Assembly (NCBI GenBank): GCA_035294245.1
Contig: DATGLG010000003.1
Location: 1 to 64,000 of the forward strand
Length of the DNA stretch: 64,000 bases
Source of the DNA: DATGLG01 sp035294245
GTDB lineage: Bacteria > Pseudomonadota > Alphaproteobacteria > JACZXZ01
Direction: 5' to 3'
The notes beneath the pieces are model-generated. The model had not been told where the DNA came from. It did not search any database and worked only from the letters and a program-made list of their open reading frames with translations. The position numbers and the translations under genes were made by a program. Of this stretch, positions 32,764 through 40,872 are shown in pieces; the first letter of the stretch is position 1; every line of letters begins with the position of its first letter.

Positions 32764-33357
32764 CTATTGCTGCGTCTGGGCCAGGCCGAAGTTGGCCGGG
32801 AAACCATTAGCGTCGATCGCCGACATCCACTTGAGATAGGCCACCACGCTCTCTGCTTCCGCTCGAGAGAGGTCGAGCTGCGGCATGGTGCGTGCCCAGG
32901 TGCGATACTTCACGGGATCCATCAGGAACCGAACCATGGCCTCCTCGCGCGTGCTGGCGCCCGTGATGCTCTGCCACGCTTCCCACGCAGGATCGAGCCA
33001 GGCCTTGGTCAAGTCCGGCCCATAATAGGCGCCGTTCCCGAAGAAGGTATGGCAGTCCATGCAGGCACGGCTTTGAATGACGAGCTTGCCTTTATTGATC
33101 AGCGCTGCGGCCTCCTTCTCGGTAACCTCGCGCCCAAATAACGGCGAGTCGCCGCCGATCGTCGGCACGTCGATACCGCGCTTCTCGTCGAACTGATAGC
33201 CGATCTTCTTGTTGATGACGGCATATGGCGGGACGTGGGAGCCGCCGACACTGATGTCCGCAAGGCTGTCGACCGTCAGCATGATCAGCACGATGCTCAT
33301 CACGACGATCGTGCTTACCGCGCCGGCGCGCCAGAAGGCTGGGTCACTATACTGCAT
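32764..33357 (-). CDS. norC: Nitric oxide reductase cytochrome c subunit NorC
   Basis: 197-aa membrane-anchored cytochrome c. A single N-terminal helix (about residues 12-30) anchors a periplasmic domain with heme motif Cys99-Cys102-His103 (CMDCH), followed by GAYYGPDLTKAW, typical of NorC. It is longer than the roughly 150-aa Pseudomonas NorC. ATG 33357 is chosen with GGGGG upstream; ATG 33399 is less likely. First gene of the nor operon. Confidence 0.94.
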   Translation of the reverse strand: MQYSDPAFWRAGAVSTIVVMSIVLIMLTVDSLADISVGGSHVPPYAVINKKIGYQFDEKRGIDVPTIGGDSPLFGREVTEKEAAALINKGKLVIQSRACMDCHTFFGNGAYYGPDLTKAWLDPAWEAWQSITGASTREEAMVRFLMDPVKYRTWARTMPQLDLSRAEAESVVAYLKWMSAIDANGFPANFGLAQTQQ

Positions 33358-33463
33358 ATGGTAGCCCCCACGTGGCTGTGGCACTCTCGTGCCCTTCAAT
33401 TTACCACGACGCTCGTACGGGACGTTACGCCCAATTGTCCTCTCTCGAGGCTAACCGATGAGG

Positions 33464-33477
33464 ATTACATATGTTAT
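33464..33477. promoter_or_regulatory. Palindrome in the norC upstream region
   Basis: ATTACATATGTTAT is a near-perfect palindrome centred on ACATATGT, 107-120 bp before norC. It is not a good NsrR or FNR match. The 332-bp stretch 33358-33689 shows no gene and should hold the nor promoter. Confidence 0.3.
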
Positions 33478-33689
33478 GGCGCAAACATCAGCTCTATCCT
33501 TAGGGCTCCGCACGCGACCGGCGACCTTGCGCTGAGCGATCTGCGCGCCAACGGGCATCGGTGTCCTTTATGTCCGCCAAGCATCGAGATCGCGCCGCTT
33601 ATCCACGGCGCAGAGTACGAGAGGGTCGCCAACGCATCGGCACCGAGGGCGCAATGCTGAGAATGGCCCCGGGGCAAGCCACCACCCGA

Positions 33690-34142
33690 TCAGTGATATC
33701 CTATGCACATCACATAGTCGCGGAGGAATTCCACGTCATTTGCGGTATCTACCAGAAGAGCCTGCAAGGCATCTCGTGCATTGATTATGCCGACTGGCCG
33801 CGACTGGCTATCAATAATGGGGATGTGCCGCAGGCCGTACTGCTTCATCTTGCTCCATACCGAGCTCACATGATCGTCGGGGCGGCAAGAAATGACGTGT
33901 TGCGTCATGGCCGCCGCTGTGGTGTCCCTGCATGCCTGCCCTTGACAATGCGTGATCCGCCGCACGACATCCGCTTTTGTGATGACGCCGACGGCCTTCC
34001 CGGATGGATCGCAAACCACAATGAGCTCAGCCTGCGAGTCGGAGAGTGCCCGCGCCGCATCGATGAGCAGGGATTCGGTTCCAACCGTCTTCAGCCGCTT
34101 CTGCGCTGCGGCCAACAGCTCGCTGACAAACATCTTTACCAT
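33690..34142 (-). CDS. Tandem CBS-domain protein
   Basis: 150-aa soluble protein made of two CBS motifs (about residues 18-72 and 80-140), e.g. DPSGKAVGVITKADVVRRI and DSQSRPVGIINARDALQAL. CBS pairs bind adenine nucleotides and act as energy or redox sensors. AAGGA precedes the ATG. It lies between norC and sdhD, transcribed in the same direction as the sdh genes. A similar protein is encoded at 49076. Confidence 0.85.
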   Translation of the reverse strand: MVKMFVSELLAAAQKRLKTVGTESLLIDAARALSDSQAELIVVCDPSGKAVGVITKADVVRRITHCQGQACRDTTAAAMTQHVISCRPDDHVSSVWSKMKQYGLRHIPIIDSQSRPVGIINARDALQALLVDTANDVEFLRDYVMCIGYH

Positions 34143-34178
34143 CTGTCCTTAGAATGACCCCGGCCTCTCACCGGCGGC

Positions 34179-34568
34179 TCAAGGGCCGAAGCCGATGCGT
34201 AAGACGGCAAGAATGCCGGCGGCGGCCAACCCGAAGCAGGCAAGCCGCATCAGGACCAGGGCCGAAATTTTCATCGCCGAATGGACGTAATCCTCGATAA
34301 TCACCTGCAACCCAAGCGCTGCGCGATAGAAGAGAGCGACCAGCAGAAGCACCATCATCAGCGCGGATAGCGGGCTCCTGAGCCAGGTGACCACGGCGGC
34401 GTAGTCGTCGCTTTTGCTGTGCGCAATGATGGCGACGGAAAGCCACAGCGTCAGCGGCACGAGGGCGACCGCTGTCACGCGCTCCCGCCACCAATTCTCG
34501 ACGCCTTCCTTGGCCGAGCCAAGCCCGCGAGCCTGGCTGAGCCGAGGCCGCATATCCTTTCCAGCCAT
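34179..34568 (-). CDS. sdhD: Succinate dehydrogenase membrane anchor subunit SdhD
   Basis: 129-aa protein with three hydrophobic helices. The sequence ENWWRERVTAVALVPLTLWL and the HSxxGLQVIIEDYVH-type segment (YRAALGLQVIIEDYVH) identify SdhD, which helps bind heme b and quinone. ATG 34568 follows GGTGAGG; a GTG at 34577 overlapping the sdhC stop is an alternative. Last gene of sdhBCD. Confidence 0.88.
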   Translation of the reverse strand: MAGKDMRPRLSQARGLGSAKEGVENWWRERVTAVALVPLTLWLSVAIIAHSKSDDYAAVVTWLRSPLSALMMVLLLVALFYRAALGLQVIIEDYVHSAMKISALVLMRLACFGLAAAGILAVLRIGFGP

Positions 34569-34573
34569 CGGCC

Positions 34574-34975
34574 TCACCCCACCATGAAGAGACCCGCGAC
34601 CCAGGCCGCGACCGTCAGAACGACGCTTGCAGCGACTACGGCCCAGCCGGACGCGTAGATCGCCGCGAGCTCGAAGCCGTATCCGGCATCCCAGACCAGG
34701 TGTCGGATACTACCGCAGAGATGCAGGAAGAAGGAGAAGGTGACAGCAAGCAGCACGATCCGGCCGAGCACGGATGTCAACAGGTTGTGCGCAATCGCAT
34801 AAGTCTCGGGGCCCGCGGCCACGGCAAGCAGCCATAGGACCAGTCCGACCGCGGCGACGCTCATGACGACGCCGCTGATACGGTTCGCGATCGAGAGAAC
34901 CGAAGTCAGTTGGGGGCGATAAATCTGGATGTTCGGAGATTGCGGTCTCCGCCGCTCGTTCATGGGGTCCGGCAT
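34574..34975 (-). CDS. sdhC: Succinate dehydrogenase cytochrome b556 subunit SdhC
   Basis: 133-aa anchor with three helices. The signature RPQLTSVLSIANRISGVVM and the heme-ligand region HLCGSIRHLVWDAGYGF are clear. ATG 34975 has GGAGGG upstream, favoured over ATG 35038 and 34996. It lies 22 bp after sdhB. Confidence 0.92.
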   Translation of the reverse strand: MPDPMNERRRPQSPNIQIYRPQLTSVLSIANRISGVVMSVAAVGLVLWLLAVAAGPETYAIAHNLLTSVLGRIVLLAVTFSFFLHLCGSIRHLVWDAGYGFELAAIYASGWAVVAASVVLTVAAWVAGLFMVG

Positions 34976-34997
34976 GGTTGCCCTCCATTCCTGCATT

Positions 34998-35837
34998 TTA
35001 GCTGCGGCGTTCGACCAGCCTCTTCTTGATCTCCGCAATGGCCTTGCCTGGGTTCAATCCCTTGGGACAGGTGCGGGTGCAATTCAAAATGGTGTGGCAA
35101 CGGTAGAGCCGAAATGGGTCTTCCAAGCGGTCCAGCCGTTCTTCCACCGCTTCGTCGCGACTGTCGGCGAGCCAGCGCCAAGCCTGGAGAAGCACGGCCG
35201 GCCCAAGAAAGCGATCGCCGTTCCACCAGTGGCTCGGGCAGCCCGACGTGCAGCAGAAGCAGAGGATGCACTCGTAATAGCCGTCGAGCCGCGCGCGCTC
35301 CTCGATCGATTGGAGGCGCTCCTTCTCGGGTCGTGGCGCTTCCGATTGAAGCCAGGGCTGGATCACCTCGTACTGCGCAAGGACGTGATTGAGATCGGCG
35401 ACAAGGTCCTTGATGACGGGCATGTTCGCGAGCGGGTAGATCTCCGTGGGACTTCCCGTATCGGCGATGAAGCGCGTGCATGCCAGCCAATTGGTGCCGT
35501 CGATGTTCATGGCGCAGGAGCCGCAGACGCCTTCGCGGCACGAGCGGCGAAAGGTGAGCGTGGAGTCGACGTTGTTCTTGATCCAGATCAGCGCGTCGAG
35601 CACCATCGGCCCGCATTCGTCGAGATCGACTTCAAACGTATCGATCCTTGGGCTTTGACCGGAGTCTGGATCATAGCGGTAAATCTCGAAGGCCTTGGTG
35701 CGCTTGGCCTCATTGGAAGCCGGCCATGTCCGGCCCCGCTCGATACGCGACTTCGACCCGAGGCCGAAGTTTCTCGGCACCGGAAATCGTTTTATCAGTG
35801 TGAACCGCGAGAGCTGATTTGAGGATCGGATGATCAT
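34998..35837 (-). CDS. sdhB: Succinate dehydrogenase iron-sulfur subunit SdhB
   Basis: 279-aa subunit. The [2Fe-2S] cysteines are 100, 105, 108 and 120 (SCREGVCGSC...C); the C-terminal half carries CILCFCCTSGCP and CTRTCPKGLNP for the [4Fe-4S] and [3Fe-4S] clusters. ATG 35837 has GAGAGG upstream; an in-frame ATG at 35897 is less likely. No sdhA flavoprotein gene precedes or follows it, and the order B-C-D is unlike the usual alphaproteobacterial C-D-A-B. Confidence 0.93.
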   Translation of the reverse strand: MIIRSSNQLSRFTLIKRFPVPRNFGLGSKSRIERGRTWPASNEAKRTKAFEIYRYDPDSGQSPRIDTFEVDLDECGPMVLDALIWIKNNVDSTLTFRRSCREGVCGSCAMNIDGTNWLACTRFIADTGSPTEIYPLANMPVIKDLVADLNHVLAQYEVIQPWLQSEAPRPEKERLQSIEERARLDGYYECILCFCCTSGCPSHWWNGDRFLGPAVLLQAWRWLADSRDEAVEERLDRLEDPFRLYRCHTILNCTRTCPKGLNPGKAIAEIKKRLVERRS

Positions 35838-35981
35838 CGATGTTGCCTCTCGCCATAGCCGTTCTTCGCGATCCGCCGCCGTCGCAACAAGCCGCACTGA
35901 GCCGGGTCACACATAAGGTCTCGATTACGCTCCACCTTTCAGCGGCTTTCACCTTCCGGGCCACCTCCGCCCTGAAACAGC

Positions 35982-36281
35982 TCAGCGAACGCAGAACCCG
36001 TGGTGCTTGGTTGGTGCGGTATGCTCCGTATCGAAGCCACCCGTAACGGCATCCAGCGCCCTGATGACACCTCCCAGGTCACCGGCTTCGCCGCCGCACA
36101 TTCCCTCCTCCTCGGCGACCGCGAGCTCGGTTGCGTCATAGGCCCAGCGGCATAAAATCTCGATCTTCTCCTGCGGCCGGAGGTCCGGACGGGTCAGCAC
36201 ATCCTCGGGCCGCCGGAACGACGAGGCCGGATCGAGCAGCACTCTTTGAAGATCGACCGTTACAGGCTTGTGGGCTGCCAT
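35982..36281 (-). CDS. Conserved small protein of unknown function (ferritin-like neighbour)
   Basis: 99 aa starting MAAHKPVTVDLQRVLLDPAS with GGGAGGA upstream. The region VLTRPDLRPQEKIEILCRWAYDATELAVAEEEGM is a pattern often seen in small alphaproteobacterial proteins of about 90 aa. Soluble, acidic, no membrane segment. It follows the ferritin-like gene by 76 bp and may be cotranscribed. Confidence 0.7.
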   Translation of the reverse strand: MAAHKPVTVDLQRVLLDPASSFRRPEDVLTRPDLRPQEKIEILCRWAYDATELAVAEEEGMCGGEAGDLGGVIRALDAVTGGFDTEHTAPTKHHGFCVR

Positions 36282-36357
36282 TTTCCATCCTCCCTCTATC
36301 TGTTTGTCGAAGCCGCCTCCATCGCACCGGAGCTTGCCTGGGGCATTGCCCCGACGC

Positions 36358-36891
36358 TCACCGGGATCGGTGCAGGTCTTTGCGCTCGCTCTCGGTCGAG
36401 GGAAATGTCGAATCCTGGGCGAGGGCGCAATGGACGCGGGCGATATGGCCCGCCTCCTCGAGTGCCAGCTCGTGGGCCAGATCACGAATAGCGGGATCGG
36501 CCGCGCCGGCCGCGACGGAGTCGAAGAAGTGCCTCGCCTGTTGCTCGCGTTCGAGGGCAAGGGAAAGCACGTCGTGCTCTGTCACCAAATGAGGCGGCCG
36601 ATCGCAGATGGTTGCGCCCGGCCTTGCCGCGCCATGCCACGGGGGGATCCGCGGCAGCACCATTCCCTTCGCGCGAGCCCGGATTGCCGCCGCGTCTTCG
36701 GCCTCAAACTCCGCCAACTCCGAGAAGAGATTGGCGACCCGTATATTGCCATGCTGTCGCATCTCTTTCGCGAGCTCGCGATAGCACGCCGCCGTATCCT
36801 CCTCCATCGCCAGGGCATGAGCAAGAAAGTCTGCAAGATCTTCGCTTGATCTCTGATCAGCCACGGCGCGGAAGCTCCTCAAGCCCTCCAT
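36358..36891 (-). CDS. Ferritin-like/rubrerythrin-type diiron protein
   Basis: 177-aa all-helical protein. Two helix pairs supply carboxylate-His ligands: MEEDTAACYRELA with the FSELAEFEAEDAAA helix, and LEREQQARHFFDSV with ELALEEAGHIARVH. Such proteins reduce peroxide or handle iron during stress. No rubredoxin domain. Located downstream of the cytochrome c gene and upstream of the 99-aa gene. Confidence 0.8.
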   Translation of the reverse strand: MEGLRSFRAVADQRSSEDLADFLAHALAMEEDTAACYRELAKEMRQHGNIRVANLFSELAEFEAEDAAAIRARAKGMVLPRIPPWHGAARPGATICDRPPHLVTEHDVLSLALEREQQARHFFDSVAAGAADPAIRDLAHELALEEAGHIARVHCALAQDSTFPSTESERKDLHRSR

Positions 36892-36966
36892 TGGTCTGGG
36901 AGCGCCTCAGCGCGACCGTTCTCCGAAAGGCTTGCGTCGGCAATGACCAAGCTCACCTGTTCATTC

Positions 36967-37356
36967 TCATTTTAGGGTCTCGAGATAGGCAATGACGTCT
37001 TCGCGGTCATCCTCCTTCTTGAGACCGGCGAAGGTCATCTTGTTGCCGGGGATCATTGCCGCCGGGTTCGAGAGGTACTTGTCGAGGGTCTCCGCGCTCC
37101 AGACGAGCCCGCCCTCACCGGCTTTCTTCATTGCGGGCGAATAGCTGAATCCAGGCTCGGTCCCCGCCTTCCGCCCGATCACGCCAAACAGGCTTGGCCC
37201 GATCGCGTTCTTATTTTGGACATTGGTGTGACAGATCTTGCACTGATTGAAGACCTTTGCGCCCTTTGCTGCATCGCCGGCAGCTATGGCGACATGGGGC
37301 AAAGCGAAGGCGAGCACGATAGTCGCGCCGGCCTTTAGGACACCGAGATTTCGCAT
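36967..37356 (-). CDS. Periplasmic class I cytochrome c (c2/c550-like)
   Basis: 129 aa with a Sec signal peptide (cleavage near AIAA-GD at 25-27) and heme motif Cys39-Lys-Ile-Cys42-His43. The likely axial Met is in GNKMTFAGL. The fold-defining IGPSLFGVIGRKAG and ending ...DVIAYLETLK match the mitochondrial-like c2 class. It could donate electrons to NorCB or to an oxidase. The 284-bp gap 37357-37640 upstream holds its promoter; no gene was found there. Confidence 0.92.
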   Translation of the reverse strand: MRNLGVLKAGATIVLAFALPHVAIAAGDAAKGAKVFNQCKICHTNVQNKNAIGPSLFGVIGRKAGTEPGFSYSPAMKKAGEGGLVWSAETLDKYLSNPAAMIPGNKMTFAGLKKEDDREDVIAYLETLK

Positions 37357-37640
37357 TCCAGCCTCTCATTTATCAAGTTCGGTCTATAGGCAAAGTGCCA
37401 TCCATGGCGTCGATAAGAGACAAGAACAGTCTCAAAGAAATCCACCGTCCGCTCAACCTCCATCTCGCTTTTGGTACGCCGTATATTATCTGCCTGCCGT
37501 GGATTTTGCCATGCACCAGCGGCAGCCTATTCCAGGAGAGCGATAATTCTGATTTTTGTGAGTGCGTTTCAGAACGTGTTTCCCTTCCTTTCGCGCACAA
37601 GCAAGCCAACACGTCTGACAAAAGACTTTGCCATGGTTGG

Positions 37641-38828
37641 CTAATGGACAACAGGTCGCTCGAGCGCCACCAGCCGCCGATCGAGCTCGTCCATCCTGCG
37701 ATTGACCGCCGCGAGATCCCTAGCCTCTGCGGCTTCTGACGAGCCGTCTAACGCCTTGTCAATGCCCTCCAGGGCCTTCGTCCGCCATGTTTCCAGGTCT
37801 TCGATGGAAATTCCGGTGCACTGAGACACTCTCACGGCGGACTCTCCGGCGAGAAGGCGAAGGACGACATCGCGCTTTGCTGCTGACGAGCGGAGTCCGG
37901 AGCCTTCAGTCATTACGACCGGCAACCCGATCGTGCGCATCACCTGGAATCTTGTCGCTCTCCCTGCATGCGCCGCATGCCCGTTGACAGCTTTCGACCT
38001 CGAGGAGTCGGGTGCTATCGTGGCGTCTTGCCCGCTCAATTGGCTCATCAGAGCATCGCCGCTAATCGCGAGCGGCTCCATTGCGGCAATGGCGGCAATA
38101 TAGGCGCTTTCGTATCCCGTCAGTCTGGCGAGCGCATCGGGATCACGCACCGCGACGGCGCCCGGTCTCGTCTCGACGACTCCCTCACGCCGCATTTTCG
38201 TCAACGTCCTGCTAATGTGGACGGAGCTCAAGCCCAGCGCGTCGCCAATTATCTCCTGGGTAAGCGGCAGCCAATGAAGTCCCCCATCCGAGTGTGTTGC
38301 GGGTTTCGACCGCGATGACAGCTCCAAGAAGAGGTGACCAATCCGGTCGTAGGCCGACCTCCGCCCGACCTCGGTCAGATGTTCCGCGAGCGTGAGGCTC
38401 TCCTTTGCGCTAAGGACAAGAATCTGCGTCGCCAATTTCGAGTTCTCGGAGATCGCAGTCGCCATCGCCGATTGCGAGAACCTCAGCGCCGAAATCTCCG
38501 TCAGCGCAGAGACCGTGTACAAAGCGTCTTCGACGAACATTCCGGGAATCCCGACAACGTCACCCGGCAGAACGAAATTCACGATCTGCCGCTCGCCGTT
38601 CTCCAGGATGCGATAGCGCATCGCCCAACCGGATAGGACCAGGAAGACGTATCCCACCGGATAGCCCTGACGAATGATATCGACACCTTTTGCAAAGCGT
38701 TCCTGCGTCGCGGTTGGCCTCGAGGTCTTGAATTCATCTGCGCCGACCGTGTCTCCGACGGGTTTCGGATCGGCGTGCTTGATGGACGAAGACGGTCTCT
38801 CGCGTCGCAATGAAACGGTCCCCGACAT
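37641..38828 (-). CDS. CRP/FNR-family regulator with an extra C-terminal transposase-like HTH
   Basis: 395 aa. Residues about 35-170 are a cyclic-nucleotide-fold domain and about 175-245 a CRP HTH with helix GLSSVHISRTLTKMRREG. The FNR Glu that reads TTGAT is not conserved (V/H instead), while Ser and Arg are. The only cysteine is in the C-terminal tail, so there is no FNR-type Fe-S sensor. Residues about 325-370 (KRDVVLRLLAGESAVRVSQCTGISIEDLETW) look like the HTH of IS3/IS911-type transposase OrfA proteins, then a coiled tail MDELDRRLVALE. ATG 38828 follows GGGAGAGG. A perfect FNR box lies 69 bp upstream. Confidence 0.85.
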   Translation of the reverse strand: MSGTVSLRRERPSSSIKHADPKPVGDTVGADEFKTSRPTATQERFAKGVDIIRQGYPVGYVFLVLSGWAMRYRILENGERQIVNFVLPGDVVGIPGMFVEDALYTVSALTEISALRFSQSAMATAISENSKLATQILVLSAKESLTLAEHLTEVGRRSAYDRIGHLFLELSSRSKPATHSDGGLHWLPLTQEIIGDALGLSSVHISRTLTKMRREGVVETRPGAVAVRDPDALARLTGYESAYIAAIAAMEPLAISGDALMSQLSGQDATIAPDSSRSKAVNGHAAHAGRATRFQVMRTIGLPVVMTEGSGLRSSAAKRDVVLRLLAGESAVRVSQCTGISIEDLETWRTKALEGIDKALDGSSEAAEARDLAAVNRRMDELDRRLVALERPVVH

Positions 38829-38896
38829 TTGCCCTCTCCCGGAATTCGCTCCTGTTGCTTGCAACTTTAATAGGCATCTCCCTGACTGCCAGGTCT

Positions 38897-38910
38897 TTGA
38901 TCCGGATCAA
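38897..38910. promoter_or_regulatory. Perfect FNR box (TTGAT-CCGG-ATCAA)
   Basis: Exact consensus 5-4-5 palindrome, 69-82 bp before the CRP-like ATG (minus strand) and 44 bp before a possible 54-aa gene on the plus strand. It could control either or both. Confidence 0.8.
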
Positions 38911-38953
38911 AGACCCGGAGCAATTGAGTCTGCCGGACCGAAGCGAGGATGTA

Positions 38954-39118
38954 ATGCTTTCGCCAGACGGCGCTTACGATCGTGCCAAGGCCCTTAGCTC
39001 AGATAAAGCATTAGGGATCCGCGCCGGCGTATCGGAGGATGAGGCAAGCATCACCTTCAGGCTGTTCAGGGACTTGAAATACATCAAACCTGAGGCGCGG
39101 AAGATGAGGTGCGGATAA
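38954..39118 (+). CDS. Possible small ORF downstream of the FNR box
   Basis: 54 codons, starting MLSPDGAYDRAKALSS, with GAGG 7 bp before the ATG and a perfect FNR box 44 bp upstream. The product is hydrophilic with a basic end (KPEARKMRCG) and no recognised family. The longer reading of the same frame from 38810 begins inside the CRP-like gene and is unlikely. Existence as a gene is uncertain. Confidence 0.3.
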   Translation: MLSPDGAYDRAKALSSDKALGIRAGVSEDEASITFRLFRDLKYIKPEARKMRCG

Positions 39119-39181
39119 CGACCGAGCCAAGCCGACGCCGCGCCAGGCGGTCATCCCCAAGATCGGGGTCACGCGATGGAT

Positions 39182-39358
39182 TCAGTTTATTTGCGTGATC
39201 TCGTCACGGATCCTGTGAGCAATCTCGGCCAATTGGCCGGAAAACTCGCTATCACCCTCGTCGACGCCGGGCAAGCTGGCCAAACGCTCGAGGAGCCTGG
39301 CCATACCCGCGTAATATCTCCGTGCCGAAGAGCTGCCGAAAGCGGTTTGCGCCATCAT
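39182..39358 (-). CDS. Small soluble protein, function unknown
   Basis: 58 aa beginning MMAQTAFGSSSARRYYAGM, with GGGAGACGG directly before the tandem ATG codons. The second half (LLERLASLPG, then GQLAEIAHRIRDEI) is predicted helical and amphipathic. Too short to assign. It lies between the CRP-like regulator region and the glycosylase gene. Confidence 0.5.
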   Translation of the reverse strand: MMAQTAFGSSSARRYYAGMARLLERLASLPGVDEGDSEFSGQLAEIAHRIRDEITQIN

Positions 39359-39562
39359 CCGTCTCCCACTTTGAAGATTGGAGGGAAGGATGTGTCGCTC
39401 GCGCTGCCGGTTCTTTGATATCGGACAAACATTAGACGAAATGTGCTCGAGGGGAATGATTGCGACAGCCGATGCACGTGATCAAAATCGTCCTTATGGA
39501 GAGGGGCCGATCGAGCGCCCCGGCGTCGCGAGTAGCTCGCCCGCTATCGGTCATCGGATATG

Positions 39563-40507
39563 TCAGATCGCGCCCGTCTCCTCCAGTTGCTTGAGCAGGA
39601 GATGCAGATATACAAGGCCGGCGAAGGGCTGCCACCGCGCAAGGAGCCTTTTCGCGCGATCGTAATCCAGTGGCCGCCGCAGCCGCAGCCATTCCTCCAG
39701 ATGACCACGAGCCCCAACATCATCTGCCGGGAAGACGTTGAGCCGACCCAGGCCTCGAAGCAGCGCGTATTCGGCCGACCAGCGACCAATCCCGCGCAGC
39801 GCCTCCAGCCGGCCGAACGCCATGTCATCATCGACGTTTTGAAGATCCTCGAGATCAAGCCGCTTTTCATGGAGCCGCTTGGCGAGGTCGATGACGGCGA
39901 GGCCCTTATGCCGGCTTAGGCCAAGCGCGCGCAACGACGCCAAATCGGCCCCGACGAGATCGCGCGGCCGTGGGAAAGCATAAGTTACGGTTTGGGACGC
40001 GCGACAAGCTCTCCCGAATCTCTCGGCTATTCGATTGAGCAGCGTGAGGCCCGCCACCAGGCTGATCTGTTGGCAGCAGATGGCGTTCACCAAAGTCTCG
40101 AAGATCGATAGGTATCGGGGCGGCTTCATTCCGCGAAATCGCGCGGCCAGCTCGCTCAATCTCGGCTCGCCGGCGGCCGCGGCGTAAAAGGGCGCCAAGT
40201 CGACACCGAGGCTCAGCAAGCGGTTCAAGGCCATGGTCACGGCCGTCTCAACGGTGGCAGAGGCACGCGCACCGCGGACGCGAGCAACCAGGCGCGGCGC
40301 ATCGGGAGTGCCGGGCTGCGTCACGACGACCTCCACCGGCCTGGCGTTGACCAGCATCGTTCGGGCGTACGCCGTTCCGTCCCAGCGATCGACGCGATTG
40401 ATGGGATTGCGGCGGAGGGCCCAGGCTGTCAGGTCCAGCCGGAAGGGCGGCGTTGCGTTGAGCGCGAATGAGAACTCAGCCGGCTTCGTTTGCCGCCTCC
40501 TCGCCAT
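39563..40507 (-). CDS. DNA-3-methyladenine glycosylase, AlkA-like (HhH-GPD)
   Basis: 314-aa base-excision enzyme. The AlkA N-terminal beta domain opens FRLDLTAWALRRNP; the HhH-GPD part has NAICCQQISLVAGL, the hairpin LRGIGRWSAEYALLRGLG and the catalytic Asp in FPADDVG. Removes alkylated purines. ATG 40507 is favoured because homologues start near this residue. Monocistronic in appearance. Confidence 0.88.
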   Translation of the reverse strand: MARRRQTKPAEFSFALNATPPFRLDLTAWALRRNPINRVDRWDGTAYARTMLVNARPVEVVVTQPGTPDAPRLVARVRGARASATVETAVTMALNRLLSLGVDLAPFYAAAAGEPRLSELAARFRGMKPPRYLSIFETLVNAICCQQISLVAGLTLLNRIAERFGRACRASQTVTYAFPRPRDLVGADLASLRALGLSRHKGLAVIDLAKRLHEKRLDLEDLQNVDDDMAFGRLEALRGIGRWSAEYALLRGLGRLNVFPADDVGARGHLEEWLRLRRPLDYDRAKRLLARWQPFAGLVYLHLLLKQLEETGAI

Positions 40508-40615
40508 CTTCGTTCGATGTCGATCTGCCGCCCCCCGATTCGACACCGCAGAGACCACATCCCGTCGACATCGCATCCCTCGAAAGGCGGCGCCTTTCCC
40601 CGGTTACGATCGTCT

Positions 40616-40804
40616 TTAGCTGGGGCCTTTGAGCGCGACCGCCTTAGGCCTAACGTCTCGACAGGAACAGGGGGCCCCCAAGTGCCGGATGATCCATCCG
40701 GTCGGGTCGCTCGCGGGGAAGGACTCCTCGCCAGCTTGGTCGAGCAATTCCTGCACGTGCTCGCCGGCTCGATCTCGTTCCGCGCGTGGGTTCGCTGAGG
40801 TCAT
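40616..40804 (-). CDS. Conserved small protein (EESFPASDP motif)
   Basis: 62 aa starting MTSANPRAERDRAGEHVQ behind GGAGG. The motif LLDQAGEESFPASDPTGW is a recurring core of small alphaproteobacterial and actinobacterial proteins of unknown function. It precedes the glycosylase gene in the same orientation, 108 bp away. Confidence 0.7.
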   Translation of the reverse strand: MTSANPRAERDRAGEHVQELLDQAGEESFPASDPTGWIIRHLGAPCSCRDVRPKAVALKGPS

Positions 40805-40872
40805 GGCCACCTCCTTCGCTTGGCATGGCAAACCGGATACGGCAAAGCCGGTCGCCTCCTATGCCGTCAACG

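Noticed and set aside
33464..33477. Palindrome before norC considered as an NsrR site
   Set aside because: Centre ACATATGT does not fit the NsrR or FNR half-sites; kept only as an unassigned palindrome.
38810..38953. Upstream extension of the small plus-strand frame into the CRP-like gene
   Set aside because: The start would be inside the coding region of the divergent regulator, without ribosome binding site.
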